Source: Nematostella vectensis
Lineage: Eukaryota > Cnidaria > Anthozoa > Actiniaria > Edwardsiidae
NCBI RefSeq assembly: GCF_932526225.1
Contig: NC_064041.1
Coordinates: 7,934,313-7,998,312 of the forward strand
DNA: 64,000 bases
Reading direction: 5' to 3'
Below the pieces are notes generated by a model. It saw nothing but the letters and a program-made list of their open reading frames with translations, was not told the DNA's origin and searched no databases. Both the position numbers and the translations under genes were made by a program. Shown piece by piece: positions 1 through 11,600 of this stretch. Each line of letters begins with the position of its first letter. The stretch's first letter is position 1.

Positions 1-140
1 AAAATTTTCATAACAGTCATCACCAATACAACATCATCACCACCACTATCATAATAGTAAACGTCAGCAATAATAATTTTTTCCATAGATAGGAGCATCC
101 TTTTTTTCATGTGCATTTATTGTTGTTCATTTCTTCCAAG

Positions 141-1325
141 GACCTGGCGTTGGTTTTGCAGACATTAGAAGAGAATGACTACAATGTGGACTTGTCAATT
201 GGATATATCCTGCAGATCATGTGTTTAACTGATGAACATGGTGAACAATGTGCATTCCACCACCACATTACAACTACCTCACCTCCATCCACACATTACA
301 ACTACCTCACCTCCATCCACACATTACAACTACCTCACCTCCATCCACACATTACAACTACCTCACCTCCATCCACACATTACAACTACCTCACCTCCAT
401 CCACACATTACAACTCCCTCACCTCCATCCACACATAACAACTCCCTCACCTCCATCCTCACATTATAACTACCTCACCTCCATCCACACATAAAAACTA
501 CCTCAGCTCCATCCACACATTACAACTCCCTCACCTCCATCCACACATAACAACTGCCTCACCTCCATCCACACATTATAACTACCTCACCTCAATCCAC
601 ACATAACAACTACCTCACGTCCATCCACACATAACAACTACCTCACCTCCATCCCCACATTACAACTCCCTCCCCTCCATCCACACATAACAACTCCCTC
701 ACCTCCATCCACACATAACAACTACCTCACCTCCATCCACACATAACAACTACCTCACCTCCATCCACATGTAACAACCACCTCACCTTCACCAAGATTT
801 TTTGGTGCTGGTTCGGATACAACATGTATTTCTACTTTTATTTCAGAGAGTCTACACTGTAGCGAAGGTCTGGATTATAGGGAAATGCCTAACACTGCAG
901 AAAGCAACGGAAATACATACGAACTTTTTAAATACAATACAGAACCAGAGGAGAGGATAAATGTTATTAATGAACATCCAAAATCGCCTTCTGTTAATAT
1001 AAACGAGCCCGAAGATAAAGACAGAGAAATTGGGGGCGTAAAAAATGAGCCAAAGGAATTTGTAAATGGCTGCAAAGAATCGCAGACAGAAACACCATCT
1101 AAAAACAGATCGGGTGCTCGACCAAAGCAAGTTTCCAAACCTAAGGGAGTTAGAAACGCATCTCATCTTAGTAACAGACAGCGCAAAGAGCTGGCAAAAC
1201 ACGATAAGAAGAAGCGGAGGGAAGAGAGCCGGAAAGAGTCTGGGAACGAACAGGTCAATAGCCATGATGAGCCTTTAGACAGTGTTTCCATGGTTACAGC
1301 GGACCTTGGGGCAGTAGTAATATAG
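141..1325 (+). CDS. OTUD3-like deubiquitinase, last two exons (partial gene)
   Basis: Two exons join in frame: 141-240 (after acceptor ttcttccaag, ending before donor gtgaac, phase 1) and 847-1325 (after acceptor tttatttcag, ending at a TAG). The first encodes a UBA-like helix pair (LALVLQTLEENDYNVDLSIG), the kind of segment that follows the OTU cysteine-protease domain in OTUD3. The second encodes an acidic then lysine/arginine-rich tail containing SNRQRKELAKHDKKKRREE and ends in VTADLGAVVI. OTUD3 proteins have the same order: OTU domain, UBA-like helix, basic coiled stretch, hydrophobic C-terminus. OTUD3 removes ubiquitin from substrates in the cytoplasm. The catalytic OTU exons would lie left of the window and are not seen. 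The only intron inside the window holds a 28-bp minisatellite. The assignment rests on remembered family architecture; another OTU-family protein with a UBA is the alternative. Confidence 0.6.
262..785. repeat. 28-bp minisatellite in the OTUD3-like intron
   Basis: About 18 tandem copies of a 28-bp unit (core acaactacctcacctccatc followed by cacacatt) fill most of the intron between 240 and 847. Copies differ mainly at tta/taa and acc/ccc positions. Short open frames across it are products of the repeat, not genes. Confidence 0.95.
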
Positions 1326-1883
1326 TAAAAAAAACTTTTTCCATAGATTAAAAATTAAAAAAGCCGAAATATTTGCTTGATAACAGTAATTGTAATAATG
1401 TACTGCACATGCGCAAACAATCAGTTCCCCAATACGTATCAATCACGTTGCCAGAGCCCACGTACCTTTCTGCCAGCGGCAAGGTAAGCAGAGCTAGGTA
1501 CCCACAGACCACGACGTGCAGGCTCAGTCTTGTTATATCAGTAGCGTCCAAGTTCAGTCTCGGATAATAGACGAGTAGAAATATAATAACTTCAAATCTC
1601 GTTCCCAGAGCCCACGTTCCTTTTGCCAGCGGTACCTTGCACTTTTATCATCGTCACAATTTGTACGTTTGACAGGAAAACAGTATAAGAATACTCTAAG
1701 TTTTTTCGCCACACTACTTTATCCCGGATTGAGAGAGTAATCTTACACCTAAAGATTTCCTCCCTGTATGTAATGAATTTTGAGATTCCTGCCAGTCTTT
1801 AAAAGATCTAGTGCCAATAATCTCTATTATTATTTCAAGCGAATCACTTATCTTGTCCCCAGACATCCCTAGGAGGAGGAGGC
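1326..1883. other. Intergenic stretch with one short direct repeat
   Basis: No gene seen. A degenerate direct repeat of about 33 bp (cagagcccacgt.cctttctgccagcgg) occurs near 1452-1489 and 1605-1637, about 153 bp apart. The rest is A/T-rich with no recognisable signal. Confidence 0.5.
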
Positions 1884-1889
1884 TGAGAG

Positions 1890-2218
1890 CATACCTGTCA
1901 ACCTCTGAAAATCTCAAGGCTTGAGAATTTTGGGGGGTCGGGAGGGGTGGGGTATATTCATTTTTTAGGAGGAGGGGTGGGTTTAGCCTTGCAGGCGTTT
2001 GCATTATAGAAAGCTCTCACGAATAAATCCACTTATTGATCTCACGAGGGTGTTAGATTAATTGTGCTACGCAGGGGAATTGTTGTTTCAAATATTTTCA
2101 ATAATAGAAAATAGGTGACAATTTTCTTTAAAATAATTTTTCGGAAGCGATAAAAAGCGGGAGATTTGGTGCTCAACGCGGGAGAAGGGGTCCAAAATCT
2201 TGAGAGTTGACAGGTATG
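1890..2218. mobile_element. MITE with CATACCTGTCAAC terminal inverted repeats
   Basis: The left end reads CATACCTGTCAACCTCTG and the right end is the inverted form (..GAGAGTTGACAGGTATG), giving 13 perfect terminal bases and weaker pairing beyond. Both ends are flanked by the direct repeat TGAGAG (1884-1889 and 2219-2224), a plausible 6-bp target-site duplication. The 329-bp element has no coding capacity. The inner parts (CTCAAGGCTTGAG, then G-rich) are also partly palindromic. The superfamily is not assigned. Confidence 0.75.
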
Positions 2219-2224
2219 TGAGAG

Positions 2225-4063
2225 GTCATTTTTTTATGAGGTCACCTCAACTCGTCATCTGGGTTGTATGGAACAGCTATGATCCGATGTCCGCCATTTT
2301 AAATCGAAATGAGAACTGGCCGAGGTTGTACGATGCTTGAATATATTAACAAAGTAGTTATGACTAAAAACACCCCCTCCCTCCCCTTTTGGCGGAAGGC
2401 AACTGAGTAATGCGTGACCGCTTAAACTCTGACCCGGTGATTTGTTGTGCGTGTTATCACGTTTGGCCGCTGTGACGTGCATCGTGCCCTTTTGTAGCTT
2501 TACACATCATACTCCAAAATACTGTCTTGCCGACTACATAGCGCATTTGTATATACCGATACACACTGCCAGCGTGGGCATATACGAATATACTCTGCTA
2601 GTGTTGCTACGCTCTTTCGATTGTGAAACGAAAAAGGGGGACGAAATCGGTGAAAAGAATTCGGAACAATAATAGAAGGATAGGATTGTTAGTTTTTACT
2701 TACCGTGGTCATCGTAGTGTTTTTAGTTTGTAGCAAATACATCTCCTAAATTAGCCAAGACTAAAGACTATAAAATGGGGAACAATCGGCCAAACAAAGG
2801 TACGTGGGGCTATGAAATGATATTATGTATACGTTTCTCTTGGTTGTTTATGATGAAAATATTTTGCGATGTTTATAGACCACATTAAGCTTTCTATAAT
2901 TTGTCTGAGCCTTTTTTAGAATTTGGATTTTTCTTGGCCTGTAGTTTTGGTTAGAACATGTTTTTATTGATTTCTATATTATTTGCAATGGTTAATAATA
3001 TCCAATTTGTTTTGCAACATGCATGTAGGATTCCTTTTGAGTAAAAGAATTAGATATGGAACGTATATATTTTTAAAGCGGAAATAGACGGCATAGTTTA
3101 GTCTTTAAAGTTTGTCAATGAAACCCTACTCTACAGAAAACTCTATAAAAAATGGAAAGTGATGATATACAGTGGTAATCTCAAATATATATGTATTTTG
3201 AATAACTTACTGGATATACTAGGCTTCACTCTCCTTTTAAGTACTAGAAAAATACTTGATATCAATAATTTTATCTAGAGAGAGGTTTTTGTTGTAGTAA
3301 AATTGTACATGTTAGTACATGTAAAGTTTAGAAGATACGTGATGGTGCTTTAATTTTCTCGGCCCTCAGTTAACCCTGAATTCTCGTCACATGTTGTTGA
3401 TATGGGCACAAGTCACGTACGTATAATTATGAATTACATCAGAATCAAATTTTCCAGTGCAACCTAACCGAGAAGACCTAACCTCAACCCGTACAGCACG
3501 CACACTCGACAAAAAAAAAGGTGAAAACCGGATGCAAAAATAGAACAAAACACCTATAGTTACCGCTTTTGCCCGTGTACAAAACAGACGAATGTATGTA
3601 GCTATATCTCTCGGAGGGAAGGGGGGGGGGGGGGTATTTGCTAAGATAGCAGACGCCATTTTCAATACTCTCTTTGTATTTTTGTATTTGTAGTATTTCT
3701 CTTCGGTTTTGTCGGAAGTGATATATTATCAACGTCACCCCCACACCTGGGAGTTTTATGATCATGATGTTAAAATTGCTTAAATCCCTGACCGTATGCG
3801 CCAACAATCAACTGCTATTCCAATTAATGACATTTATAAATAATAATAAAATCGTAATAAAATCAAGAAAGGCAATGGTTTGGGAAGGTTGGTTCAGGCA
3901 GAAAAAGAAGTTTTCCAGCTCAATTGTTGGATCACGATATACAAAACGTTGCTTGTTCATCTAATTCTGCAGTTCTATCTATACAGCTATTTCAAATAAG
4001 GTTGTACCTGTGAACATCTATCAGTCGTAACCGCACTGCCTCATGGGTATAAAGTAATTAGCA
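2225..4063. other. Intergenic region, one possible tiny first exon
   Basis: No supported gene. At 2775 an ATG opens MGNNRPNK and runs into a good donor (G|gtacgt, exon end 2799) just after a TATAAA-like string (2770-2775). This could be a first exon or chance, and no partner exon was found. A G homopolymer lies near 3618-3634. The remainder is A/T-rich. Confidence 0.25.
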
Positions 4064-4401
4064 AGTAATCAAGCGAATCTAGAACCAGGAACTATGTATC
4101 AGTCTATTTTTTATCGTTTATGTGCTTCTGGGCACTTGTATGGCTTTTAGAGACTTAGTTTTGGTGCTTATATAGCTTTATGTGTTAATGAAGATGCATT
4201 GTATGGCTTCTTGACTGATAACCTTATTAGCAAGTTATCAAGCGAATCTAGAACCAGGAACTATGTATCAGTCTATTTTTTTTATCGTTTATGTGCTTCT
4301 GGGCACTTGCATTGCTTTTAGAGACTTAGTTTTGGTGCTTATATAGCTTTATGTGTTACTGAAGATGCATTGTATGGCTTCTTGACTGATAACCTTATTC
4401 A
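4064..4401. repeat. 169-bp tandem duplication
   Basis: A segment beginning caagtaatcaagcgaatcta and ending ..cttgactgataaccttatt is present twice head to tail with an offset of 169 bp. Only a few substitutions and a T-run difference separate the copies, so the duplication is recent. Confidence 0.85.
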
Positions 4402-4436
4402 AAACAGATTTACCTGAAAGGTTGCACTCCGAGAAT

Positions 4437-4741
4437 CCATATCGTAACCCGCAGTGACTCATGGGTGTCAAATAGATATAACAAACAGGCAAAGGAAAAA
4501 CAAATCCAGGCTCTTCAAAAGCTGTAGATTTATTGTCCATGCTCCTATTGTCCTTCAAGCATTTATAAGCTATCCAGTAGCGGATCTAGGGGGAGGGTTT
4601 TGGGCTGCCAGAAAACCATATGTAACAAAAAATTACCCCCTACCCCCTTTGTCACTGAGCCAACCCCCCCCCCCCCCCCCCTTTTTGAAGAGCTAGATCC
4701 ACCTCTGCTTTCCCCAAAGCAATGCGGGTTACGATACATGG
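4437..4741. mobile_element. Probable MITE, ATCGTAACCCGCA ends
   Basis: Left end CCATATCGTAACCCGCA and right end TGCGGGTTACGATACATGG are inverted copies sharing 13 perfect bases, with a 2-base indel near the tip. A diverged copy of the left end lies at about 4005-4060. No coding capacity. A second small palindromic element sits inside it. Confidence 0.5.
4575..4707. mobile_element. Nested 133-bp palindromic MITE
   Basis: Left CAGTAGCGGATCTAG and right CTAGATCCACCTCTG match in inverted orientation at 13 of 15 positions. The interior is G-rich on the left and C-rich on the right (a C-run near 4665), so the whole element can fold. It sits within the 4437-4741 element. Confidence 0.6.
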
Positions 4742-4799
4742 CTGGTAACTTTATTTGAATTTGGTGTATACAGGCCGCCTATTGTAAAACGCCCATCTT

Positions 4800-6259
4800 A
4801 TGTCCGAGTCGCTCAGTTCTTATGAAAGGAGTATAACCTTGACCGCTATAAACAACTCAGCACGTTGTGTACAAAACGATATCTGGGATAAACGTTTAGG
4901 TTCCGGCATAAAAAGGAAAAGAAAAAATGTTGATGATCTCTTTTTTCCGGTCATAAAAATTCACCAGCATGTTTTTCTTACAGGAAGTGACGTCCAACCG
5001 GATGTTAAAACACACGAGGAGATTTCCGCCTCAATTCCATCATCACCATGGAAACAATGCAATAAAGAAGTATCTTCCTTGCCGACGAAGGTTAGATTTC
5101 TTAGCCATTGTCTGTGTGCATACAATCATTATATTTCCGGGGGAAAACTTAGGAGAAGACATTTTTTTAATTTGTTTGTACATCGATATTATGTTGTAAC
5201 TAACATGGCCTTATCACATATTGTAGATTTTGTCTTACTGGCAAAAAAATATAAGATATAATCAAAATTGAAGAAATATAATTATTTCTATGGGCCTCTC
5301 CTTTATCTGGAAATCAACACTGCGTCACTGGAAAACCCTACCGTTTTCCTACCTCTCGTAATTATTCTATAGAACCACTCCTGATTCCTAGAGGGAAAAA
5401 AATGAATTTCTAGGAATCGGCTAATAAGCTAACTGTAAACCCGCAAAAAATGAATAACACCGAGGTTTCATTCTTAGGTGAAGAGCCGCCAAACCCAGAC
5501 AAATCCGTTTTCGGAAGGACAGCAAAGCAGCTTTGTGGCGTTTGACTACAAATACAGTAGCCGACTTATGGCGTTAGCGGGAACAAACTACGGTAAGCGC
5601 ATCTCATCTTTATAAAGGTTCTGATGATGAATGAATGAATGAATGAATGAATGAATGAATGAATGAATGAATGAATGAATGAATGAATGAATGAATGAAT
5701 GAAATAGTCACCATTATAACAATAACCTATCGCTTGTGTTAAATAAGTATTCCATTTCTTTTGATCTGAACACTTTTTCCATTGTATAGACTCAACAAAT
5801 ACCTCAGATGAAGACGTGCCACTGGCAATGGCCCCTCTTGCTACCGAAATCAAAACCTTTAGAGAAAGCGCTACTCCTCCAGTGGCCAGGCGAAGAGAAC
5901 ACTTGACGCCCTACCACATGAGATACCTGGAGAGAAAGTACAAACACTGCAGCAAACCCCAGGAGTGTGAAATACACGGTGTGGCAAAAGCTCTTCATGT
6001 GGGAGAAGAGCAAATAAGGACGTGGTTCAGAAATCGAAGATCGGAAGACTTTTTAACGGAAGAATCTAACGACGGTTACGAATTTAGCGAGCGGTTGCAT
6101 AGCCTTGCGCGTGCTCATAATGGTAGTTTAACTTGCCGTTCAGCGGTGGGATGGGCGAGACATGCGCATTGCTGTCATTGCGTTCAAAGTTTTGAGTGCT
6201 TTTGGCCGAGCACCAATATGCAGACGATACGAATGAGGCACGATGAAGATTTTAACTGA
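4800..6259 (+). CDS. Divergent homeodomain transcription factor, three exons
   Basis: Exons 4800-5090 (donor AAG|gttaga, phase 0), 5478-5592 (acceptor ttcattcttag, donor G|gtaagc, phase 1) and 5790-6259 (acceptor attgtatag, stop TGA) join in one frame to give 291 residues. The start is the ATG at 4800; the same frame has a stop at 4785 and an acceptor-like tatacag just upstream. Exon 3 holds a homeodomain beginning ARRREHLTPYHMRYLERKY, with recognition helix EEQIRTWFRNRRSED. The invariant W48, F49, N51 and R53 positions are present, but position 50 is R rather than the common Q or K. The rest of the protein is low-complexity, and the N-terminus has a basic KRKRK stretch, possibly a nuclear signal. 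I cannot place it in a named homeobox class. Expected role: nuclear DNA-binding regulator. The intron before exon 3 contains a (TGAA)n microsatellite. Confidence 0.75.
5626..5703. repeat. (TGAA)n microsatellite in homeobox intron 2
   Basis: About 18 uninterrupted tetranucleotide repeats (tgaa) between the donor at 5593 and the acceptor at 5789. The minus-strand open frame of repeated SFIH residues is an artefact of the repeat. Confidence 0.97.
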
Positions 6260-8640
6260 TCGCTTCAAAAAGGCTGTACATACTTAATTCTGGCACTATG
6301 CTAGTCACTCCGTTTATTTCTATCCTTTTATTCATTATTAGTGTTTAGCATGAAGAAAAAGTTTAGGTTAAGAAAATCCGTGATAAATGCATCCTCGGGG
6401 ACCCAGGGCGTCGCGGAGATCGGGCACACAGGGAGCGCGCGGGACTTTTACACTGACTCGATGAGCTGTAATTATATATCTAAAAAAATATTCATACGAA
6501 GTCGATATCTCATTATTGCCATCTTTACTATTTATCAGAGCCATATATGTATGTATATATAAGAATGTATTAACAATTTATTATATTTATCAAGTTAAGT
6601 GTAAAAATTTGACTATGAATATTGATTCTATGAGGGAGTGGTAACATCCCAAACGGGAGGGGGGTGAGGGGCATCAATGTCTAAGAAGCATGGGGGGGGG
6701 GGTACAATTTAAGGGTGGGGGGGATAAAATTTAAGTCCTAAGAAGGGGGACACCCTTGATTTCACAGAAAGGCTAGTGCTAGTTTACACGAAGCACTGTT
6801 TTACTACTGCACATAACTGTAAAGTGGCCTCACCAAGTATAAAAAAATATTTGGAATAAAATAAAATAGAATGAGTCTGAAAGATAAAATTCTTTCCGTT
6901 ATTTTTTAGCGTGACCAGTAAAACCGCGAACATCGGAAATAAGTATGGAACGTTTTTTTCCGACCAATCACTCTTGAGATACTCAAACAGTAGTCAACCA
7001 GAAGTATGGTCTCAGTGTCTGGCTTTATTCCACAGAAAGCTATAAATATTTCACACATATTTTTGGTGTTCACAATCTTACTGTTTGCGCTATAACTGCT
7101 AAAATGCTGGTAAGAACGTTCCCGGGACGCTTATAGGCAGGGATGGAGTCTTATTGGTACAAAGTTTCATCCTAAACCGATTGCTATTTAGTGTTTCGTC
7201 TATAGTTTAATATCTATATTAATCCCCTGATGAGTGGACAATCACGAAACAAGCTTGTAGGGATGAAACAGTAGATTGCGTGTTTTTTCCACACATCAAG
7301 ATATTTTAACAGTTTAATAACTCAATATTCTGCCTCTAAATAATGATAGAGCCCATGCTGAGCAACAACATCTGGAACAGTCAAACTGAAAGATCTCGCC
7401 TAAAATGATATCTTCACTAAAGTAATAATATCTTTTATAATTCTTTTGTACACAAAATCTTGCAGTTTTCATATTTTTACCGTTCCGTTTGTGCTTTTAA
7501 ATCGAAACTGTCAAAAGCAATAATCAAAAAATTAATTTTGGACAGGATACTCCACTTAGAAGGAGGTTTAGAATCTGTATAGAATATCTAAGCCAATTAG
7601 AATACAGTACGGATAGAATCAGCCAATCAGGTTTGAGAAGGTGCAGCACTCTTCCATGAGTTTACGCATTTTCTAGTGAAATTTCACTACAGAAAAGACA
7701 AAAAGAAGAAAACATAGTAAGTAGATACTTGTAGCACTCGCAGTATTTACTATTAAAGTATGCAGTATGCACTATTATTAACTAAAAACATATTTTATTT
7801 GTTTACAATGACTTAAGCGATTGAAAATCTTATCGAATATCATAATTATATTAAGTTAGAGATATGTGGCAGTGATATTTGAAGAATTAGAGTTAGTCAA
7901 AGTTCTCACATTTTCTAAGCTATTCAAAAAAGTTGAACGCCGTCCTTACAGATTGAATTAAAACTTCATTAAAAAGTGAGAGAGAAAAGTGATTCTTATA
8001 AAAGACATCTTTACTTAGTCCACATTAACACAGCTTTCACCAAAAAAAACCTCCCAGAAAATTCCCCGCGAACTCGATTAATTGTTGCAGACAGGGCTGA
8101 AAAAAAGAAATTAATCGTAAAGCGTCTCGGAATGACTATTTCTGTAAAAAAATAAAAACATATATTTTGATATCTCAATATTTATGTGCCTCTATAAATG
8201 AAAGAGCCCACGCAGAGCATCAGCTGGGATAGTCAAACTTAATTATGAAGTACATGTGTTATCTATGAATATATTTTATGATTCTTTTGTTTTTGTACAC
8301 GAAATCAGTTGTTTGTATTATTTTATAATTTTGAACTTGAAAAAAATGTTAACCAATAAAACTAACAAATGTCATACTATGATATAAAGTTATGATGGAT
8401 AAATAACATAAAAACATAAGCGAAGCTATTTCTTCGAAAAAAGTATGAGATTTCTGAACCCCCCCTCCCCCCAAAAAATAATATTTATTAAAATAAATAT
8501 CGAAAAAGCAGAGCTGCAGATTATCATCGATCATTTCAAAGTTTAAAATAATGTTTTGTACACCGGAGTAATAACAAGAAATTGCTTAAAATTTGTTTCC
8601 TAGAATACTATTTAGCATTACCTAAACAAAACTGTGTTTC
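6260..8640. repeat. Intergenic A/T-rich region with a diverged duplicated segment
   Basis: No gene seen. Two diverged copies of one sequence occur at about 7313-7520 and 8166-8345. They share strings such as gagcccaYgc.gagca.ca.ct and agtcaaact, followed by a similar cttttgta.ac.aaatc stretch, which suggests copies of an unclassified interspersed repeat. G-runs occur near 6658-6722. Confidence 0.5.
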
Positions 8641-8645
8641 AGAAA

Positions 8646-11600
8646 ATGCCGAAGGGAGCTGTACACTGTGTGCTTGTGCTTTTGTCAGCGGTCGCCTGTG
8701 CAACACACGATACCTGTGAAGGGCCTCGACGCAGAAATGCTTTCTTCAAGCTCAGGCACAAAGGTTTTCAGCAATTTGTTTTCTAAGGGGGAGGTGGTGG
8801 TGTGATCTGAAGGGGGGGGGGTGGAAGGAGGTGCATCAACTACTGGAACAACTTTCTTCAAGATCTAAAAAAAACATATAATTAATTAATTGTTATTATG
8901 TTTATTTTTTTAATTTATAACTATCATTGTCATTGTCATTGTCATTGTCATTGTCATTGTCATTGTCATTGTCATTGTCATTGTCATTGTCATTGTCATT
9001 GTCATTGTCATTGTCATTGTCATTGTCAATATCATTGTCATTGTCAATATCATTGTCATTGTCATTGTCATTGTCATTGTCATTGTCATTGTCATTGTCA
9101 TTGTCATTGTCATTGTCATTGTCATTGTCAATGTCATTGTCATTGTCATTGTCATTGTCAATGTCATTGTCATTGTCATTGTCATTGTCATTGTCATTGT
9201 CATTGTCATTGTCATTGTCATTGTCATTGTCATTGTCATTGTCATTGTCATTGTCAATGTCATTGTCATTGTCATTGTCATTGTCATTGTCATTGTCATT
9301 GTCATTGTCATTGTCATTGTCATTGTCATTGTCATTGTCATTGTCATTGTCATTGTCATTGTCATTGTCATTGTCATTGTCATTGTCATTGTCATTGTCA
9401 TTGTCAATGTCATTGTCATTGTCATTGTCATTATCATTGTCATTGTCATTGTCATTGTCATTGTCATTATCATTATTATTATCATTCTTCTTCTCCTCCT
9501 TCTTCTTCTTCTTCTTTTTCTTCTGCTTCTCTTCTTCTTATTACTATATAGTATATATCGATAATAATTTGATTTTTACAAATTTTTAATAATATTGTCT
9601 GTTGCTGTTTATGCGTTGTCAATTTTCAGAGCACATGCTGATAGATCACGTGATATTGTCCCGTGACGTCACAAGTCCAACTCATTGTTCGATGGAGCAC
9701 GGGAATTAAGATACTTTGTCAGCGATTTCTTAATAAAATAATCAAAAATGCATTCCCAATATTGTATTCAGCGAATAAAAGATCTCTAACCTTTGTGCGA
9801 AATGTCTCCTGCCTCCCGATTCAGCGAAATTCTTTTTCTTTATATTTCTATTTCTCTTGTCTTAAAACCCACGCGATCGTTGTTTTCAACTCTCGAAACA
9901 TTTGAACAGTACTGAGTAACCAAGCCTCTTGAGTGAGCGTTCGCCCGAACGCTCTCCGAACCTAACTTCGTATTTAGGTTCTATATAAAATAGGAAGGGA
10001 GTGAAACAACGCTCGATTCCATTGTTCGAAAACCTGCATAGTTACGGCCAATGTTGTGATGTTGGTATGAGACATGATTGACGAGTGACAGCTCACTTTC
10101 TCTTTGAACTTATCGCGCCGCCGACACGCCCGGGCATGCGACAAGACAGACAATATGCTACCCTCGATAAACAAAGATTACAAAGCGCGCGAAAACTCTT
10201 TCATTAAGACCCCGTCCCCACGTTTCCGTTTTCGTTTGAAAACGCAACCTTTTTGTTCCGTTTTCCAAAAGATCCGCGTCCACACGAAGCGTTTTCATTT
10301 TGATACGACCCGTCCCCACGAAAACGCAGAAACGATACGAAAACGATAACAAGTTCTACAGCCATGTAGCAGGGAGCGAGGTTGAGATGTCTGTGGTTTA
10401 TAAGGGAACTGTAATCCGAGGGTTTCAGCATGAAATCTGTCGAGTCAGTCGACTTCACACATATCTCACTACTACTACTGAGATTATTTAGTTACCGAGC
10501 TTGCATTTGGTAGATTCTAAAAAAAGGCACACACATTTAAAACGCTTATTCATTTTGTTATCGTGAAGATTTTATTAACTAGAAGCATTTAAATCCGCGC
10601 CTCCTTATTCTGTTACACGCTGGTACTGTATTTTTCAGCAGGTAACGGCTCTAGTGCCCTGTCGCCCGGCCGCTCATGCCTCCAGCTGAAGGAGACAGGT
10701 TTCGCCAGAGAAAACGGAAAGTACTGGATTCGACCAACTTTTTCTGTGCAGCCTTTCAGGGTATTCTGTGACATGACGATCGTTGGGGGTGAGTATAGAC
10801 GAATTTATTGCAGGGGACAAGGAAAGAGAACAAAAGAGACAGGAGAGGCGAGTGGGGGAAACAAAGGGCAAAGATAAGGATAGGAGTAAAGAGAAAAATG
10901 AAGGAAGGAAAATATGGGTTACGGAGCGGTGAGAGAGGTTGACGGAAGTTGAAAATAGTGGCGGTTTAGTTGTAAAGAGGAGAAGTAAGGGCTAGAGAGG
11001 GGCTGTTAGGTGGTAGAGAGGGGCTGTAAGGTGGAAGAGAGGGGCGGTAAGGTGGTAGAGAGGGGCAGTTAGGCGGTAGAGAGGGGCGGTTAGGTGGTAG
11101 AGAGGGGCGGTTAGGTGGGAGAGAGGGGCGGTTAGGTGGTAGAGAGGGGCGGTAAGGTGGTAGAGAGGGGCGGTTAGGTGGTAGAGAGGGGCGGTAAGGT
11201 GGTAGAGAGGGGCGGTTAGGTGGTAGAGAGGGGCGGTTAGGTGGTAGAGAGGGGCGGTAAGGTGGAAGAGAGGGGCGGTAAGGTGGTAGAGATGGGCGGT
11301 AAGGTGGAAGAGAGGGGCGGTAAGGTGGTAGAGATGGGCGGTAAGGTGGTAGAGAGGGGCGGTTAGGTGGTAGAGAGGGGCGGTTAGGTGGCAGAGAGGG
11401 GCGGTAAGGTGGTAGAGAGGGGCAGTAAGGTGGTAGAGAGGGGCGGTTAGGTGGTAGAGAGGGGCGGTTAGGTGGTAGAGAGGGGCGGTAAGGTGGTAGA
11501 GAGGGGCGGTTAGGTGGTAGAGAGGGGCGGTTAGGTGGTAGAGAGGGGCGGTAAGGTGGAAGAGAGGGGCGGTAAGGTGGTAGAGAGGGGCGGTAAGGTG

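Noticed and set aside
885-1325. Independent 146-codon gene starting at the ATG at 885
   Set aside because: The frame continues upstream to a splice acceptor at 846 and joins the UBA-like exon in phase, so it is a terminal exon.
8898-9589. His-Cys, Ser-Leu and Met-Thr repeat proteins
   Set aside because: Six-frame translation of a hexanucleotide array in an intron.
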